A stretch of DNA of 64,000 nt from CAYLPJ01 sp964385465 (GTDB lineage Bacteria > Planctomycetota > Phycisphaerae > SM23-33), in NCBI GenBank assembly GCA_964385465.1, contig CAYLPJ010000026.1, positions 14,373 through 78,372 on the forward strand, given 5' to 3'. How positions within the stretch are numbered: the first letter of the stretch is position 1; the number at the start of each line of letters is the position of its first letter. Position numbers and translations under genes: made by a program. The notes below the pieces were generated by a model that saw nothing but the letters and a program-made list of their open reading frames with translations, ran no database searches and had not been told where the DNA came from. Shown here piece by piece: positions 51,825 to 62,661 of this stretch.

Positions 51825-52097
51825 GTGGCTACCGTAGAGCGAGAAGTCAAGATCGTCAACAAGTACGGGCTGCACGCCCGCCCGGCCATGCAGTTCGTCG
51901 AGACCGCCAACCGGTTCAACGCCAAGGTCGAGGTCTCCAACGGCACGCTCAGCGTGGATGCCAAGAGCATCATGTCCGTGATGCGTCTGGCGGCCACGCA
52001 GGGCACGACGCTGAAGATCACCGCCGACGGCGAGGACGCCGAGGCCGCCGCCGAGGCGATGGTCGAACTGGTGGAAAGCGGCTTCGGAGAGGACTAG
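51825..52097 (+). CDS. ptsH: Phosphocarrier protein HPr (90 aa)
   Basis: Starts with GTG. Active His17 lies in NKYGLHARPAMQF, and the regulatory-site serine, Ser47, in VDAKSIMSVM. Both phosphorylation sites are thus present, although no HPr kinase is in view. It transfers phosphate from enzyme I to EIIA. The RBS is a weak GGGG. Confidence 0.93.
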   Translation: MATVEREVKIVNKYGLHARPAMQFVETANRFNAKVEVSNGTLSVDAKSIMSVMRLAATQGTTLKITADGEDAEAAAEAMVELVESGFGED

Positions 52098-52143
52098 CGC
52101 CCGTCCCGGACGCCCCCCAGGGCGCCCCGGCGGCCGAGAGCCC

Positions 52144-53886
<1,743 letters not shown>

Positions 53887-53979
53887 ACCACGCCGCCGCG
53901 CGCCCCCCCGCCTCGTCGGCGGGGCCGGCGGCGCGATGGCGGAGGATCGAACACCGATCCACGACGTGCCACGACGGTC

Positions 53980-54762
53980 GTGGCCGATCGATTCAAACGC
54001 CCGCAGCCCGGGGCGGACGCCGCCGACAGGCGCGTCGCACGCGGCGGGGACGACCCCCGCCGCACGCCGGGACGCGGGAAGACGGAACGTACGACGACGG
54101 AAAGGTTTGCCACGGACGACAGCGACCTGCACCAGCCTCGGCGGTGGGGGCTCTGGCTGGCGATCGACGGGGACTTGCGGTTCCTCTCCCACAGGGACTG
54201 CCTGCGCCTCGTCGAACGCGCCACCACCAGGGCCGGACTGCCCCTCAAGCACACACAAGGGTTCAACCCCCACCCCGTGCTCTCCCTGCCCGCACCGCGA
54301 CCGGTGGGCGTGGCCTCCAGGGACGACCTCGCCGTGATGTCCCTGATCCGGCACGTCTCGGGCGAGGACATCCTCCAGCGGCTCAACCGGCAGGTGCCAC
54401 GCGGCATGAGGTGGTTCCGCGCCCTGCCCCTGGCCGACGGCCCCCCGCCGCGGCCGCGGTCGGCACGCTTCCGCTGGCCGGTCCCCCCCGGCCGCGGTGC
54501 GGAGCTCGCCGAACGGGTGAGCGACTTCGCCGGGGCCGACAGTGTCCGCGTCCGGCGGACCCGCCGCAAGGGACGCGACCGCACGCTGGAGCTCAAGGCG
54601 CTCGTCGCCGACCTCGCGGTCGCCGACGGGGCGCTGACGTGGACCCTCCTGCCAGACGGCGACGTCTGGGCACGTCCCGCCGAGTTGCTCGATGCACTGG
54701 GGCTCGACCCCCGGGTGGACCTCGCCAACGTCGTACGAACCGCCGTAGACTACGGCATATGA
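53980..54762 (+). CDS. TIGR03936/DUF2344 family protein, radical-SAM-linked type (260 aa)
   Basis: The central segment WGLWLAIDGDLRFLSHRDCLRLVERATTRAG followed by LKHTQGFNPHPVLSLPAPRPVGV is the signature of DUF2344, usually fused to or encoded next to a radical-SAM enzyme and an RNase E/G gene. Here RNase E/G follows 47 bp downstream, but no radical-SAM gene lies upstream. The first about 50 residues are low-complexity and the GTG start has a weak RBS, so the true start may be later (around residue 50). The molecular function is not established. Confidence 0.75.
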   Translation: MADRFKRPQPGADAADRRVARGGDDPRRTPGRGKTERTTTERFATDDSDLHQPRRWGLWLAIDGDLRFLSHRDCLRLVERATTRAGLPLKHTQGFNPHPVLSLPAPRPVGVASRDDLAVMSLIRHVSGEDILQRLNRQVPRGMRWFRALPLADGPPPRPRSARFRWPVPPGRGAELAERVSDFAGADSVRVRRTRRKGRDRTLELKALVADLAVADGALTWTLLPDGDVWARPAELLDALGLDPRVDLANVVRTAVDYGI

Positions 54763-54809
54763 GCCGCGCCGCACCCCCGCGGGCGGCCGCAAGGAAAGAA
54801 CATCACATC

Positions 54810-57431
54810 ATGGCAAAGAAGAAGAAACCCACACGCGAAATGCTCATCAATACCGTTGCCGGTCAGGAGTGTCGCATCGCGATCGTCTCCGACCAGGGGC
54901 TCGAGGAGCTCTACGTCGAGCGCACGGCGACGGCCAGCCACGTCGGCAACATCTACAAGGGCAAGGTCACGAACGTCGAGAGCAGCATCCAGGCGGCCTT
55001 CGTGGACATCGGCCTGGGCAAGAACGGCTTCCTGCACATCTCCGACGTGAACCCGACATACTTCCCCAAGGGCAAGAAGGGCCCCGAGCCCATCGGGCGC
55101 AAACGCCCCCACTACGTCCGCCCGCCTATCCAGGAATGCCTCAAACGCGGGCAGGAAGTGGTCGTGCAGATGACCAAGGAGGGCATCGGCACGAAGGGGC
55201 CGACGATGACCACCTACCTCTCCATCCCCGGGCGATTGCTGGTGATGATGCCCGGCATGACCCGCCTGGGCGTCTCGCGGAAGGTCGAGGACGAGGGCGC
55301 CCGCTCCCGCGCCCGCGCCGCACTCAACGAGCTGAAGCTCCCCCAGGACATCGGCTTCATCGTCCGCACCGCCGGCGTGGACCGCTCCAAGCGGGACCTC
55401 CAGCGCGACCTGAACTACCTCACGCGGCTGTGGCAGTCCGTCAAGAAGCGCATCAAGAAGGCCAGGCCCCCCGTCGAGCTCTACCGCGAAAGCGACCTCG
55501 TCACGCGAACCATCCGAGACATCTACAACTCCGACATCGGGCGGATCGTCTGCGACAGCGCGGCCGTGGCGAGGCAGGTCGACGAGTTTCTCAGCGTCGC
55601 GGTCCCGCGGACGAAGCACAACATCGAGGTGTACACCGGCAGGGAGGGGCTGTTCTACGACGTCGGGCTGGACGAGGAGATCGAGCGGATCCACTCCCGG
55701 CGCGTCGAGATGCGCTCCGGCGGATCGCTGGTGATCGACCAGACCGAGGCGCTGGTGGCCATCGACGTCAACAGCGGGCGCTTCCGCCAGCACTCCGACG
55801 CCGAGACGACCGCGACGAAGATCAACCAGGAGGCGGCCAAGGAGATCGTCCGCCAGCTTCGGCTCCGCGACCTCGGCGGGGTGATCGTGATCGACTTCAT
55901 CGACATGCGGGACGACAAGAACCGCCGCGCCGTCGAGCGGACGCTCCGCGAGGCGATCAAGGACGACCGGGCGAAGACCAAGGTCCTGCGTATGGGCGCC
56001 TTCTGCATGGTCCAGCTCACACGCCAGCGCCTCGGGCCCTCGCTGAAGCAGAGCGTCTTCGACCGCTGCCCCCACTGCGACGGCATGGGGCTGGTCAAGA
56101 GCCCCGAGTCCCTCGCACTGCTGGTCATGCGCGACCTCCAGCGAGCCGCCGCCAACGACGACGTGGCCACCGTCCGTGCCAAGGTCCCCCTGGACGTCGC
56201 GCATTTCCTCAGCAACCGCCAGCGCACGCAGGTCGCACGCCTGGAGGCGAGGGCCGGAAAGCGGATCGTCATCGCCGCCGACCCCGACACGCCCGCCGGG
56301 ACCAGCGAGATCGAGTGCACCAACGCCCGCGGATCGGTCGTCGCGTGGGAGCAGGCCGTCGGCGGCAAGAGGGGCAAGACCCAGCCGCAGACCGTACCCA
56401 TCGCCGAACTGCCGGACGAACCCCAGCAGGATGACGGCCTGCCCCAGCCGCCCCCCGCGGCACCGGACGGCGCCCAACCCGTCCAGGGCGGCGTGCCCGA
56501 CAAGACTGACGACGGTGACGACCGCGACGACCAGGGCTCCGGAAGCAGCAAGCGGAAGCGATCCCGTCGAGGCCGACGCGGCGGCCGCAAGCACCGGCGG
56601 AACAAGAGCAGCGACCAGGACGACCGGAAGGACGGCCAGGGCGGCAAGGACCAGACCGACGAGGGCGGCCGGAAACAGGATGGCGGCGAGGAGAACGAGG
56701 ACCGCGGGAAACAGGGAGACAAGAGGCGCGACGGCAAGGACGACCGCTCCCGCGGGCGCGACGGCAAGGACGGCAAGGACGACCGGGACGCCAAGGACAA
56801 GGACCGTGGCGACCGCGAGAAGCCCGAAGGCGGCAAGGACACCGGCGAGAAGAAGGACGAGGGCGGGAAGGATGACAAGCCCGACGCGTCCCGCAAGCGC
56901 CGGCGCCGGCGGAGAAAGCCCGCATCGGATGCCACAGGCGAGCCCGACAGCAAGGGCAAGGACGACAGGGGCGATCAGAAGGGCCCCGACGACCGGGACA
57001 AGCAGGACCGCGGGGACCGGGGCCGCTCGGACGACTCGGCCGGCGGAGACGGCGACGGCAAGTCCGACGCCAAGGACGGTAGCGAGGCCCGCGGCGGCGG
57101 GAAGGCACCGGCCGAGGACAAGCAGGATCAGGACGAGCAGGCCGTCAAGGCCAAGCGCCGGCGTCGCAAGCGATCGACCAAACAGGCCGACAAGGCCGAC
57201 GCCGACAAGGACACGGGCGACCAACAGGCCGACAAGGCCGACACGCCCAAGGAAAGCCCCGATGCCCCGTCGGGGAAGCCCGACGACGGCGGCGACAAGC
57301 CGGCCGAGGACAAGCCCAAGAAGCCCCGCAGAACCCGCCGCCGCAAGAAACCCGCCAACAACCCCGACGAGAATGCCGACCAGGACAAGGCCAAAGGCGA
57401 CGACACCCACAACGAGGGCGACGACCAGTAG
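54810..57431 (+). CDS. Ribonuclease E/G with long charged low-complexity tail (873 aa)
   Basis: Endoribonuclease of mRNA decay and rRNA/tRNA processing. S1 domain (about 36-125: GNIYKGKVTNVESSIQAAFVDIG), RNase H-like and DNase I-like parts; catalytic Asp319 (AIDVNSGRF) and Asp362 (VIDFIDM), spaced 43 residues as in E. coli RNase E, and the Zn-link Cys420-Pro-His-Cys423. After residue 540 more than 330 residues are almost only Lys/Asp/Glu/Arg/Gly/Pro/Gln, interrupted by basic clusters such as KRKRSRRGRRGGRKHRR and RKRRRRRRK. That resembles a degradosome/RNA-binding scaffold but has no recognised enolase or PNPase motif. It ends 10 bp before repeat copy 2. Confidence 0.93.
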   Translation: MAKKKKPTREMLINTVAGQECRIAIVSDQGLEELYVERTATASHVGNIYKGKVTNVESSIQAAFVDIGLGKNGFLHISDVNPTYFPKGKKGPEPIGRKRPHYVRPPIQECLKRGQEVVVQMTKEGIGTKGPTMTTYLSIPGRLLVMMPGMTRLGVSRKVEDEGARSRARAALNELKLPQDIGFIVRTAGVDRSKRDLQRDLNYLTRLWQSVKKRIKKARPPVELYRESDLVTRTIRDIYNSDIGRIVCDSAAVARQVDEFLSVAVPRTKHNIEVYTGREGLFYDVGLDEEIERIHSRRVEMRSGGSLVIDQTEALVAIDVNSGRFRQHSDAETTATKINQEAAKEIVRQLRLRDLGGVIVIDFIDMRDDKNRRAVERTLREAIKDDRAKTKVLRMGAFCMVQLTRQRLGPSLKQSVFDRCPHCDGMGLVKSPESLALLVMRDLQRAAANDDVATVRAKVPLDVAHFLSNRQRTQVARLEARAGKRIVIAADPDTPAGTSEIECTNARGSVVAWEQAVGGKRGKTQPQTVPIAELPDEPQQDDGLPQPPPAAPDGAQPVQGGVPDKTDDGDDRDDQGSGSSKRKRSRRGRRGGRKHRRNKSSDQDDRKDGQGGKDQTDEGGRKQDGGEENEDRGKQGDKRRDGKDDRSRGRDGKDGKDDRDAKDKDRGDREKPEGGKDTGEKKDEGGKDDKPDASRKRRRRRRKPASDATGEPDSKGKDDRGDQKGPDDRDKQDRGDRGRSDDSAGGDGDGKSDAKDGSEARGGGKAPAEDKQDQDEQAVKAKRRRRKRSTKQADKADADKDTGDQQADKADTPKESPDAPSGKPDDGGDKPAEDKPKKPRRTRRRKKPANNPDENADQDKAKGDDTHNEGDDQ

Positions 57432-57441
57432 CCGAAGCGAA

Positions 57442-57596
57442 GCGGCCTCAGACAAGTTATGCCGCGTTCCTGCTGGTCCCCGGCCCGCCTGGTCGTGTTG
57501 GCCTGCATCGGCGATGCTACGGCATCGCCTGCTTCGGCCGCCTTGCCGGATGAGCCGTTCCGGCGCAGGAACCGCAACAAAGGTATCGGAGCCCGC
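57442..57596 (-). repeat. Inverted-repeat element, copy 2 (155 bp, reverse orientation)
   Basis: Matches copy 1 (2306-2461) in reverse orientation, differing at about 15 % of positions plus one gap. Terminal repeats are GCGGCCTCAGA (57442-57452) and TCGGAGCCCGC (57586-57596). The internal hairpin GGCGATGC-TACG-GCATCGCC (57510-57529) is conserved in the stem and changed only in the loop. As in copy 1, one end starts at the base next to a stop codon (that of the GH33 gene), and it lies between convergent genes. Confidence 0.8.
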
Positions 57597-58805
57597 TCAG
57601 TCCCCCTCGCCGGCCAGGACCCACGCCGCGGGCAGGCGGAGGTAGACGACTTCCTCGTGGTAGCTGTCCCCCGCCGGGCCGGGGCCGCGCTCGTAAACGC
57701 AGTGGATCGTGCCGTCCGCCTCGGCCGCCACGTCGCTGTAGCCGGTCAGCTCCCCGGGCAGCAGGCGCATGTGCGGCCACGTGCGCCCGCCGTCGCCGCT
57801 GAGGCGGATGGCCAGACGCTTCCGCGTGGCGGGGTTGTACGGCTTGCCGTTGCGGTTGCCCAGCGGCTGGCATGTGAAGATCGTCAACGGCCCGGCGGTC
57901 GCCTCGCAATGCGGCAGGTGGAACAGCCCCGCGTGGACCGCCGGGCCGGGCAGCAGCGGGTCCGGGCGGATCCCGCCGAAGGTCTTCGCCGGGTCGTCGG
58001 TCCGGCTCACAAGCCGCCGGCCGGTGTCGCCATGGGGGTTGCGGAAGTTGCAGTACACCCGCCCGTCGTTGAGTTGGGCCAGCGTGAACTCGCGGATGCT
58101 GCCGACGTTCGTCGTCGCCCCAAGCTGCCACGTCTTCCCGCCGTCGCCGCTGACGAACGTGCAGCAGTGCCAGTGCTCCCGGTCCCCCCCCGGGGCCGTC
58201 GCGTAGCCGGCCTGGATGACCAGCCGGCCGTCCTCCAGTTGAATGCCGTGCACGCCGTTGCCCGTGGCCGCGTAGTGGGCGTCGGCGGGGTACGGCAGGA
58301 TGACCGCCCGCGGCTTCGCCCACGTTCGCCCGCCGTCGTCGCTGGTCAGGACGTGGTCGACCAGTCCCTCGGCGACCTGCTTGGCGTAGGGGATGCTCCG
58401 CATCTTCCGCTGGGCGGCGGGGCCGCCACCGCAGGGCCAGTACCGGCAGAACTTCAGCACGCGTCGGGCCTTGCGGTCGACCACGACGGGCCCGGTGTGC
58501 ACGTCGCGGTCGGGCACGTGCAGCAGCGTCCGCATGGGCGTGACCGTCCGCCCGCCGTCGTCGCTGCGCCACATCACCAGGTCCTGCTCGCGCCCGAAGT
58601 CATGCGAGCTGCCAAGCCGCAGCCCCCCGAACAGCAGCAGAGCCCCTTCCGGCCCGATCGCCGCCGAAACGATCCGACAATGCGGATCCCCGCCCTCGCC
58701 ACGGCGGAACAGCACGGTCTCGGCAGGCTCGGCCATGGCGGCGCCCTTTCCGCCGACGGAGACGCCCAGCAGCATCAGGCCCATCGCGACCGGTACGCAG
58801 CGCAT
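57597..58805 (-). CDS. GH33-like exo-sialidase/BNR-repeat protein, secreted (402 aa)
   Basis: Signal peptide about 1-25 (ending AMA). Four Asp-box repeats (S-x-D-x-G-x-T-W type) mark a six-bladed sialidase propeller: RSDDGGRTV, TSDDGGRTW, SGDGGKTW and SGDGGRTW. The tail YSDVAAEADGTIHCVYERG carries the Glu/Tyr segment found before the C-terminus of sialidases. It would release sialic acid or a related sugar, though many BNR-repeat planctomycete proteins lack tested activity. AAGGAG is 7 nt before the ATG. It is convergent with RNase E/G. Confidence 0.83.
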   Translation of the reverse strand: MRCVPVAMGLMLLGVSVGGKGAAMAEPAETVLFRRGEGGDPHCRIVSAAIGPEGALLLFGGLRLGSSHDFGREQDLVMWRSDDGGRTVTPMRTLLHVPDRDVHTGPVVVDRKARRVLKFCRYWPCGGGPAAQRKMRSIPYAKQVAEGLVDHVLTSDDGGRTWAKPRAVILPYPADAHYAATGNGVHGIQLEDGRLVIQAGYATAPGGDREHWHCCTFVSGDGGKTWQLGATTNVGSIREFTLAQLNDGRVYCNFRNPHGDTGRRLVSRTDDPAKTFGGIRPDPLLPGPAVHAGLFHLPHCEATAGPLTIFTCQPLGNRNGKPYNPATRKRLAIRLSGDGGRTWPHMRLLPGELTGYSDVAAEADGTIHCVYERGPGPAGDSYHEEVVYLRLPAAWVLAGEGD

Positions 58806-58891
58806 GGCGTTTCTCCTTCGACGGTGTCAGCGATCGTCGGAGAATATCGCGGCCGTTCGTCGGGCTCAAGGCCGAGAGACTGTGGTGGTGG

Positions 58892-60274
58892 CTATGCTCG
58901 CGTTCTCCGCGTGCGTCGGCGTGCGAGCAGTGCGGGGGCGGCGGCGATGAGGAACATGCCGACGGTAACCGGCTCGGGGACGGCGAGGGCCCATTCCGAG
59001 CCGTGATCGACGTTCAGCCATGCGTAGTTGTTGTCTGCGTCGACGCCGAAGTCTCCCAGTCCGCCGATCGGCCCGCCGAGAGTGAATTCGCCGTCCGTCT
59101 CGGACTGCCAGGCCGACCCGCCCCACCAGTACAGGCGCAGCTCGGATTCATCGACGATGCCGACGTCCGCAAGGTCCTCGTCGCAGTAGAAGAACTTCAG
59201 CGTGGCCCAGCCGTCGCTGCCGCCGTCGAAGTTGGAGGCGACCATGGTCGCGTCGAGATGGATCTCGTCGGCCGGCAGGCCGGCCGTGCTGCCCCCTGCG
59301 GCGCCGCTGGCGAATCCGTCGACGGTGTAGGAGCAGTCGGCCAAGCCGCCGACGGCGTTGTCCTCGGCCCCGACGCCGTCGAGCGCCACCACGGTGACCG
59401 CCCGATGGGCCGCGCCGCCGTAGCTGCCGCCCCAGGTCATGGGGTGCGGGCCGGCGCTCCAGGTGTCCAGCACCTCGATGGTGTTGCCCGTCCCGTAGCC
59501 CACGCCGCACAGGGTGTGGTTCTCGGTATGGATCAGCACCGGCCGGCCGGCGTCGATCTCCGCCTGGTACTGTGCCAGCGTGAAGCCGTTGGCCTTGCCC
59601 AGCGCGTCGATATACTGGTTGTACATGCCCGCCTCGGTCGTCGGGTCGGGGTCCTGGTAGCCGCGGTACAGCAGGTAGTCGTAGATGCCGTAGAGCCCGC
59701 TGTCGCCCGGATGGCCATTGCCGAAGGCGTCGGCGACCGTGTACGCGCTGCCGTCGGTCCAGTACCACCACGTCGTCGAGCCGTTGCTGTTGCCGGCGGC
59801 GTCCTGGCTGGTGCCCATGAAGTCGGCCAGGCAGTCGAAGGGGCCGGAGGGCGCGCCCGAGGCGTCGTCGCCGGAAGCGCCGGTCGGACCGACGAAGAAA
59901 TCGCTGATGTGCCGGTTCGAGGCGATCATGTTCGCGTTGCACTCGGCGCTCGAGCCGGTCGGCGGGCCGACGAAAGTTCCGTCCTCGCAGACGCCGGTCG
60001 GCATGAGGTTCCGATAGGCCTGCCCGGCGTAGCCGTTGCGGTCGTACCAGCCGGTCAGCATGCCCGCCGAGGTCGGCGAACAGCCCCGGTACCAGTCGTA
60101 GTCGCACAGGGAGCCCAGCGTGCCCCCCTCCTTGCTGAAGTCCAGTTGCGCCCCGCCCACTTCGACCGTCCCGCTCCGCACGGCCGGGTCCAGGTGATCG
60201 GGCTCATCCGCCCATGCCGTCAAGGCCAGCGCGCACACGCAGGCCACCGCCACACTCCAGGCTCCTCGCGTCAT
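58892..60274 (-). CDS. PEP-CTERM-tagged C39-like cysteine peptidase (460 aa)
   Basis: Signal peptide about 1-22 (ending AWA). A papain-like C39 domain has Cys65 in DWYRGCSPTSAGMLTGWYD, a later His in HTENHTLCGVGYG and Asp in VLDTWSAG, the usual Cys-His-Asp triad. A Gly/Ser/Asp-rich beta region follows, and the C-terminus VPEPVTVGMFLIAAAPALLARRRTRRTRA is a PEP-CTERM tag. It is thus a peptidase or transpeptidase held at the cell surface by exosortase. AAGGGA lies 7 nt before the ATG at 60274; longer starts have no RBS. Confidence 0.85.
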   Translation of the reverse strand: MTRGAWSVAVACVCALALTAWADEPDHLDPAVRSGTVEVGGAQLDFSKEGGTLGSLCDYDWYRGCSPTSAGMLTGWYDRNGYAGQAYRNLMPTGVCEDGTFVGPPTGSSAECNANMIASNRHISDFFVGPTGASGDDASGAPSGPFDCLADFMGTSQDAAGNSNGSTTWWYWTDGSAYTVADAFGNGHPGDSGLYGIYDYLLYRGYQDPDPTTEAGMYNQYIDALGKANGFTLAQYQAEIDAGRPVLIHTENHTLCGVGYGTGNTIEVLDTWSAGPHPMTWGGSYGGAAHRAVTVVALDGVGAEDNAVGGLADCSYTVDGFASGAAGGSTAGLPADEIHLDATMVASNFDGGSDGWATLKFFYCDEDLADVGIVDESELRLYWWGGSAWQSETDGEFTLGGPIGGLGDFGVDADNNYAWLNVDHGSEWALAVPEPVTVGMFLIAAAPALLARRRTRRTRA

Positions 60275-60649
60275 TCCAGGTCCCTTCCGCTGACGTTCTC
60301 GTCTCGCGCCCGCGGCATGCCCCTCGCACACCGCCGGGCGGCTGCGGCGCCGCGCCGTGCCCCACGAGGGCCAAAGCGCACACCAAGGCCGCACCGAGCG
60401 TAGTGAGCGGATTCGGGCGAAGTGCCCGCATGAACCGGCCGGCCCGCCATCATCGGCGAACCCGCCCCTCCTCCAACCTCCTCGGGGACTCTACCACGGA
60501 TCACCGGAATGTCAAGCGAAATGCGCACGACGCCATAGGGTTTATACCCCCCGAAGGCCGCTGCCGACGGGCGGTGCCTCCGGCAATAACTGCTGTCAAT
60601 CGGCGGCGCGGGGATTACCATGGCGGCAGGACAGGAAAGGAGCCATGTC
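60275..60649. other. Divergent intergenic region, 375 bp
   Basis: Holds the minus-strand promoter described next; for the plus-strand isomerase gene no good promoter is seen apart from a TATACC near 60544. No gene recognised. Confidence 0.5.
60487..60514 (-). promoter_or_regulatory. Putative promoter of the C39-like PEP-CTERM gene
   Basis: Perfect -35 TTGACA, 16-nt spacer, TAGAGT (4/6) on the minus strand; long leader of about 200 nt before the ATG at 60274. Confidence 0.45.
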
Positions 60650-61492
60650 ATGACCGAACGATCGTTGGCCGAACGGCTGGGCGTGTGTAGCTGGTCGCTG
60701 CATCCCAAGAGCCCGGCGGACCTCATCGGGCAGCTCGGCGAGCTGGGGATGGACAAGATTCAACTCGCCCTGGGGCCGCTGCGGACGGACCCGGCCTGGG
60801 CGGACACCAAGGCGGCGCTGGACGAACACGGCATCGAGGTGGTCTCGGGGATGTTCGGCACGGCGGGGGAGGACTACAGCACGCTGGAGTCGATCCGCCG
60901 CACCGGCGGGGTCGTGCCCGACGAGACGTGGGAGACCAACTGGGCGAACATCCAGCGGCTGGTGCCCATCGCCGAGTCGATGGAGCTGGACCTGGTGAGC
61001 TTCCACGCCGGCTTCCTCCCGGAGGAGCCGGCGGACCCGAACCGCGAGAAGCTCATCGGCCGGCTGACCATGATCGCCGACCTGTTCGAGCGGAGCGGCG
61101 TCGCCCTGGCGCTGGAGACCGGCCAGGAGGACGCCGAGACGCTCAAGGGCTTCCTGGACCAACTGGGCAAGCCGACGGTGGGCGTGAACTTCGACCCGGC
61201 GAACATGATCCTCTACGGCAAGGGCGACCCCGTCGAGGCCGCCGGCGTGCTCTCGGGGTACCTGCGGCAGGTGCACGTCAAGGACGCCCTCCCGGCCGAG
61301 ACGCCGGGCGAGTGGGGCGCGGAGGTCGCCGTCGGCACCGGCGCGGTGGACTGGCCGGGCTTCTTCGGCGTGCTGAACGACTGCGGCTTCTCCGGCTGCC
61401 TGTGCATCGAGCGGGAGGCCGGCGAGCAGCGAATCCCGGACATCCGCACGGCACGGGACTTCGTGCTGGAGACGATCGGAAAGGTGGAGTGA
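60650..61492 (+). CDS. Sugar phosphate isomerase/epimerase family TIM-barrel protein (280 aa)
   Basis: AP endonuclease 2/xylose isomerase-like barrel: CSWSLHPKSPADLIGQL at the start, metal-binding residues in SFHAGFLP, LETGQED, NFDPANM, VHVKDALP and CIEREAG. Members isomerise or epimerise keto-sugars, inositols or hydroxypyruvate-type compounds. An AAAGGAG sequence 8 nt before the ATG at 60650 decides this start over an upstream ATG. The next gene, an oxidoreductase, begins 2 bp after its stop, so the two form an operon. Confidence 0.88.
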   Translation: MTERSLAERLGVCSWSLHPKSPADLIGQLGELGMDKIQLALGPLRTDPAWADTKAALDEHGIEVVSGMFGTAGEDYSTLESIRRTGGVVPDETWETNWANIQRLVPIAESMELDLVSFHAGFLPEEPADPNREKLIGRLTMIADLFERSGVALALETGQEDAETLKGFLDQLGKPTVGVNFDPANMILYGKGDPVEAAGVLSGYLRQVHVKDALPAETPGEWGAEVAVGTGAVDWPGFFGVLNDCGFSGCLCIEREAGEQRIPDIRTARDFVLETIGKVE

Positions 61493-61494
61493 CC

Positions 61495-62502
61495 ATGGTC
61501 CGCGTGGGCATCATCGGGCTGGGCATGATGGGGCGGATGCACGCCGCGGCGTGGGAGGGCATCGAGGGCGCGGAGCTGGTGGCCGTGGCGGATACCGACC
61601 CCGCCCGCGCCGGCGGGGACCTCTCGGAAGGCTGGAGCAACATCTCCGGCGGCGCCGAGAGCCTGGACATGACGCGCATCCGCGGCACGACGGACCCGCA
61701 CGTGCTGGTCGCGATGGAGGACGTGGACCTCGTCGACGTCTGCGTGCCCACGCCCTACCACAACGAGCTGGCCGAGGCCGCCCTCATGGCGGGCAAACAC
61801 TGCATCTGCGAGAAGCCGCTGGCCCGCACGGCCGAGCAGGCCGACGAGATCGCCTCGGCCGCCGAGGCCGCGCCGGGCCTGCTCCTGCCGGCGATGTGCA
61901 TGCGGTTCTGGCCGGAGTGGGCGTGGCTGAAGCGGATGATCGAGCGGGAGAGCTACGGGCGAGTGATCGACGCGACCTTCCGCCGCGTGGGCGGCCAGCC
62001 GGGCGGGTGGTTCGCCGACGGCAACGCATCGGGGGGAGCGATCCTCGATCTGCACCTGCACGACACGGACTTCATCCGCTTCGCGTTCGGCCAGCCCGAG
62101 GCGGTGCGGAGCTTCGGGCTCACGCGAGTCACCGGCTGCGTCGACCACGTGGTGACGCACTACCTCTACGGCGACAACGGGCCGATGGTCACCGCCGAGG
62201 GCGGCTGGGGCATGGCGGCGGGCTTTCCGTTCCAGATGAACTACTGCGTGAACTTCGAGCGGGCGACCGCGGAATATCGCATGCTCCGCGACGTGCCCCT
62301 GGTGGTCTACAAGGACGGCAAGGCGGTCGAGACGCCGCTGGAGGATGCCACCGGATACGTCAACGAACTGGCGTACATGGTGCAGTGCATCGAGTCCGGC
62401 GAGGCGCCGAGCGTCGTCACCGCCGCCGACGCGGCCGCGTCGATCCGCGTGGTCGAGGCCGAGGCCCGCAGCGTCGAGACCGGCGAGGCCGTGACGCTCT
62501 GA
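61495..62502 (+). CDS. Gfo/Idh/MocA-family oxidoreductase (335 aa)
   Basis: Short cytoplasmic member, MVRVGIIGLGMMGRMHAAAWE at the start and the signature HCICEKPLART near residue 105. The C-terminal domain contains LDLHLHDTDFIRFAFGQP with the catalytic-side His. It is directly coupled to the sugar isomerase gene, the usual arrangement for a two-step sugar conversion (oxidation then isomerisation). AGGTGGAG lies before the ATG. The sugar is unknown. Confidence 0.9.
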   Translation: MVRVGIIGLGMMGRMHAAAWEGIEGAELVAVADTDPARAGGDLSEGWSNISGGAESLDMTRIRGTTDPHVLVAMEDVDLVDVCVPTPYHNELAEAALMAGKHCICEKPLARTAEQADEIASAAEAAPGLLLPAMCMRFWPEWAWLKRMIERESYGRVIDATFRRVGGQPGGWFADGNASGGAILDLHLHDTDFIRFAFGQPEAVRSFGLTRVTGCVDHVVTHYLYGDNGPMVTAEGGWGMAAGFPFQMNYCVNFERATAEYRMLRDVPLVVYKDGKAVETPLEDATGYVNELAYMVQCIESGEAPSVVTAADAAASIRVVEAEARSVETGEAVTL

Positions 62503-62595
62503 GCCGGCCGGGCCGGCTGGCTGGGGTCGCCCGGGGCGCACGCAAACGGCCGGGCTCGCCGACGGGAGTGAAGCGTCGGCGCGTCCGGCCGTTGC

Positions 62596-62655
62596 GTGCC
62601 TGTACGGGCAGTGCCTGTGCGTCTACTGCCTGTGCGTCAAGTGCCTGTGCGTGCG
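62596..62655 (+). repeat. 15-bp tandem repeat, four units
   Basis: Units related to GTGCCTGTGCGTCNA repeat four times with no gap (62596, 62611, 62626, 62641). The array lies between the stop codons of convergent genes and ends 6 bp before the PEP-CTERM stop. Confidence 0.75.
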
Positions 62656-62661
62656 GGAAAC

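Noticed and set aside
54750..57455. 901-codon minus-strand frame opposite RNase E/G
   Set aside because: Hydrophobic Leu/Val/Ala repeats are the complement of the Lys/Asp/Glu-rich tail; the plus-strand gene has an intact RNase E/G core.
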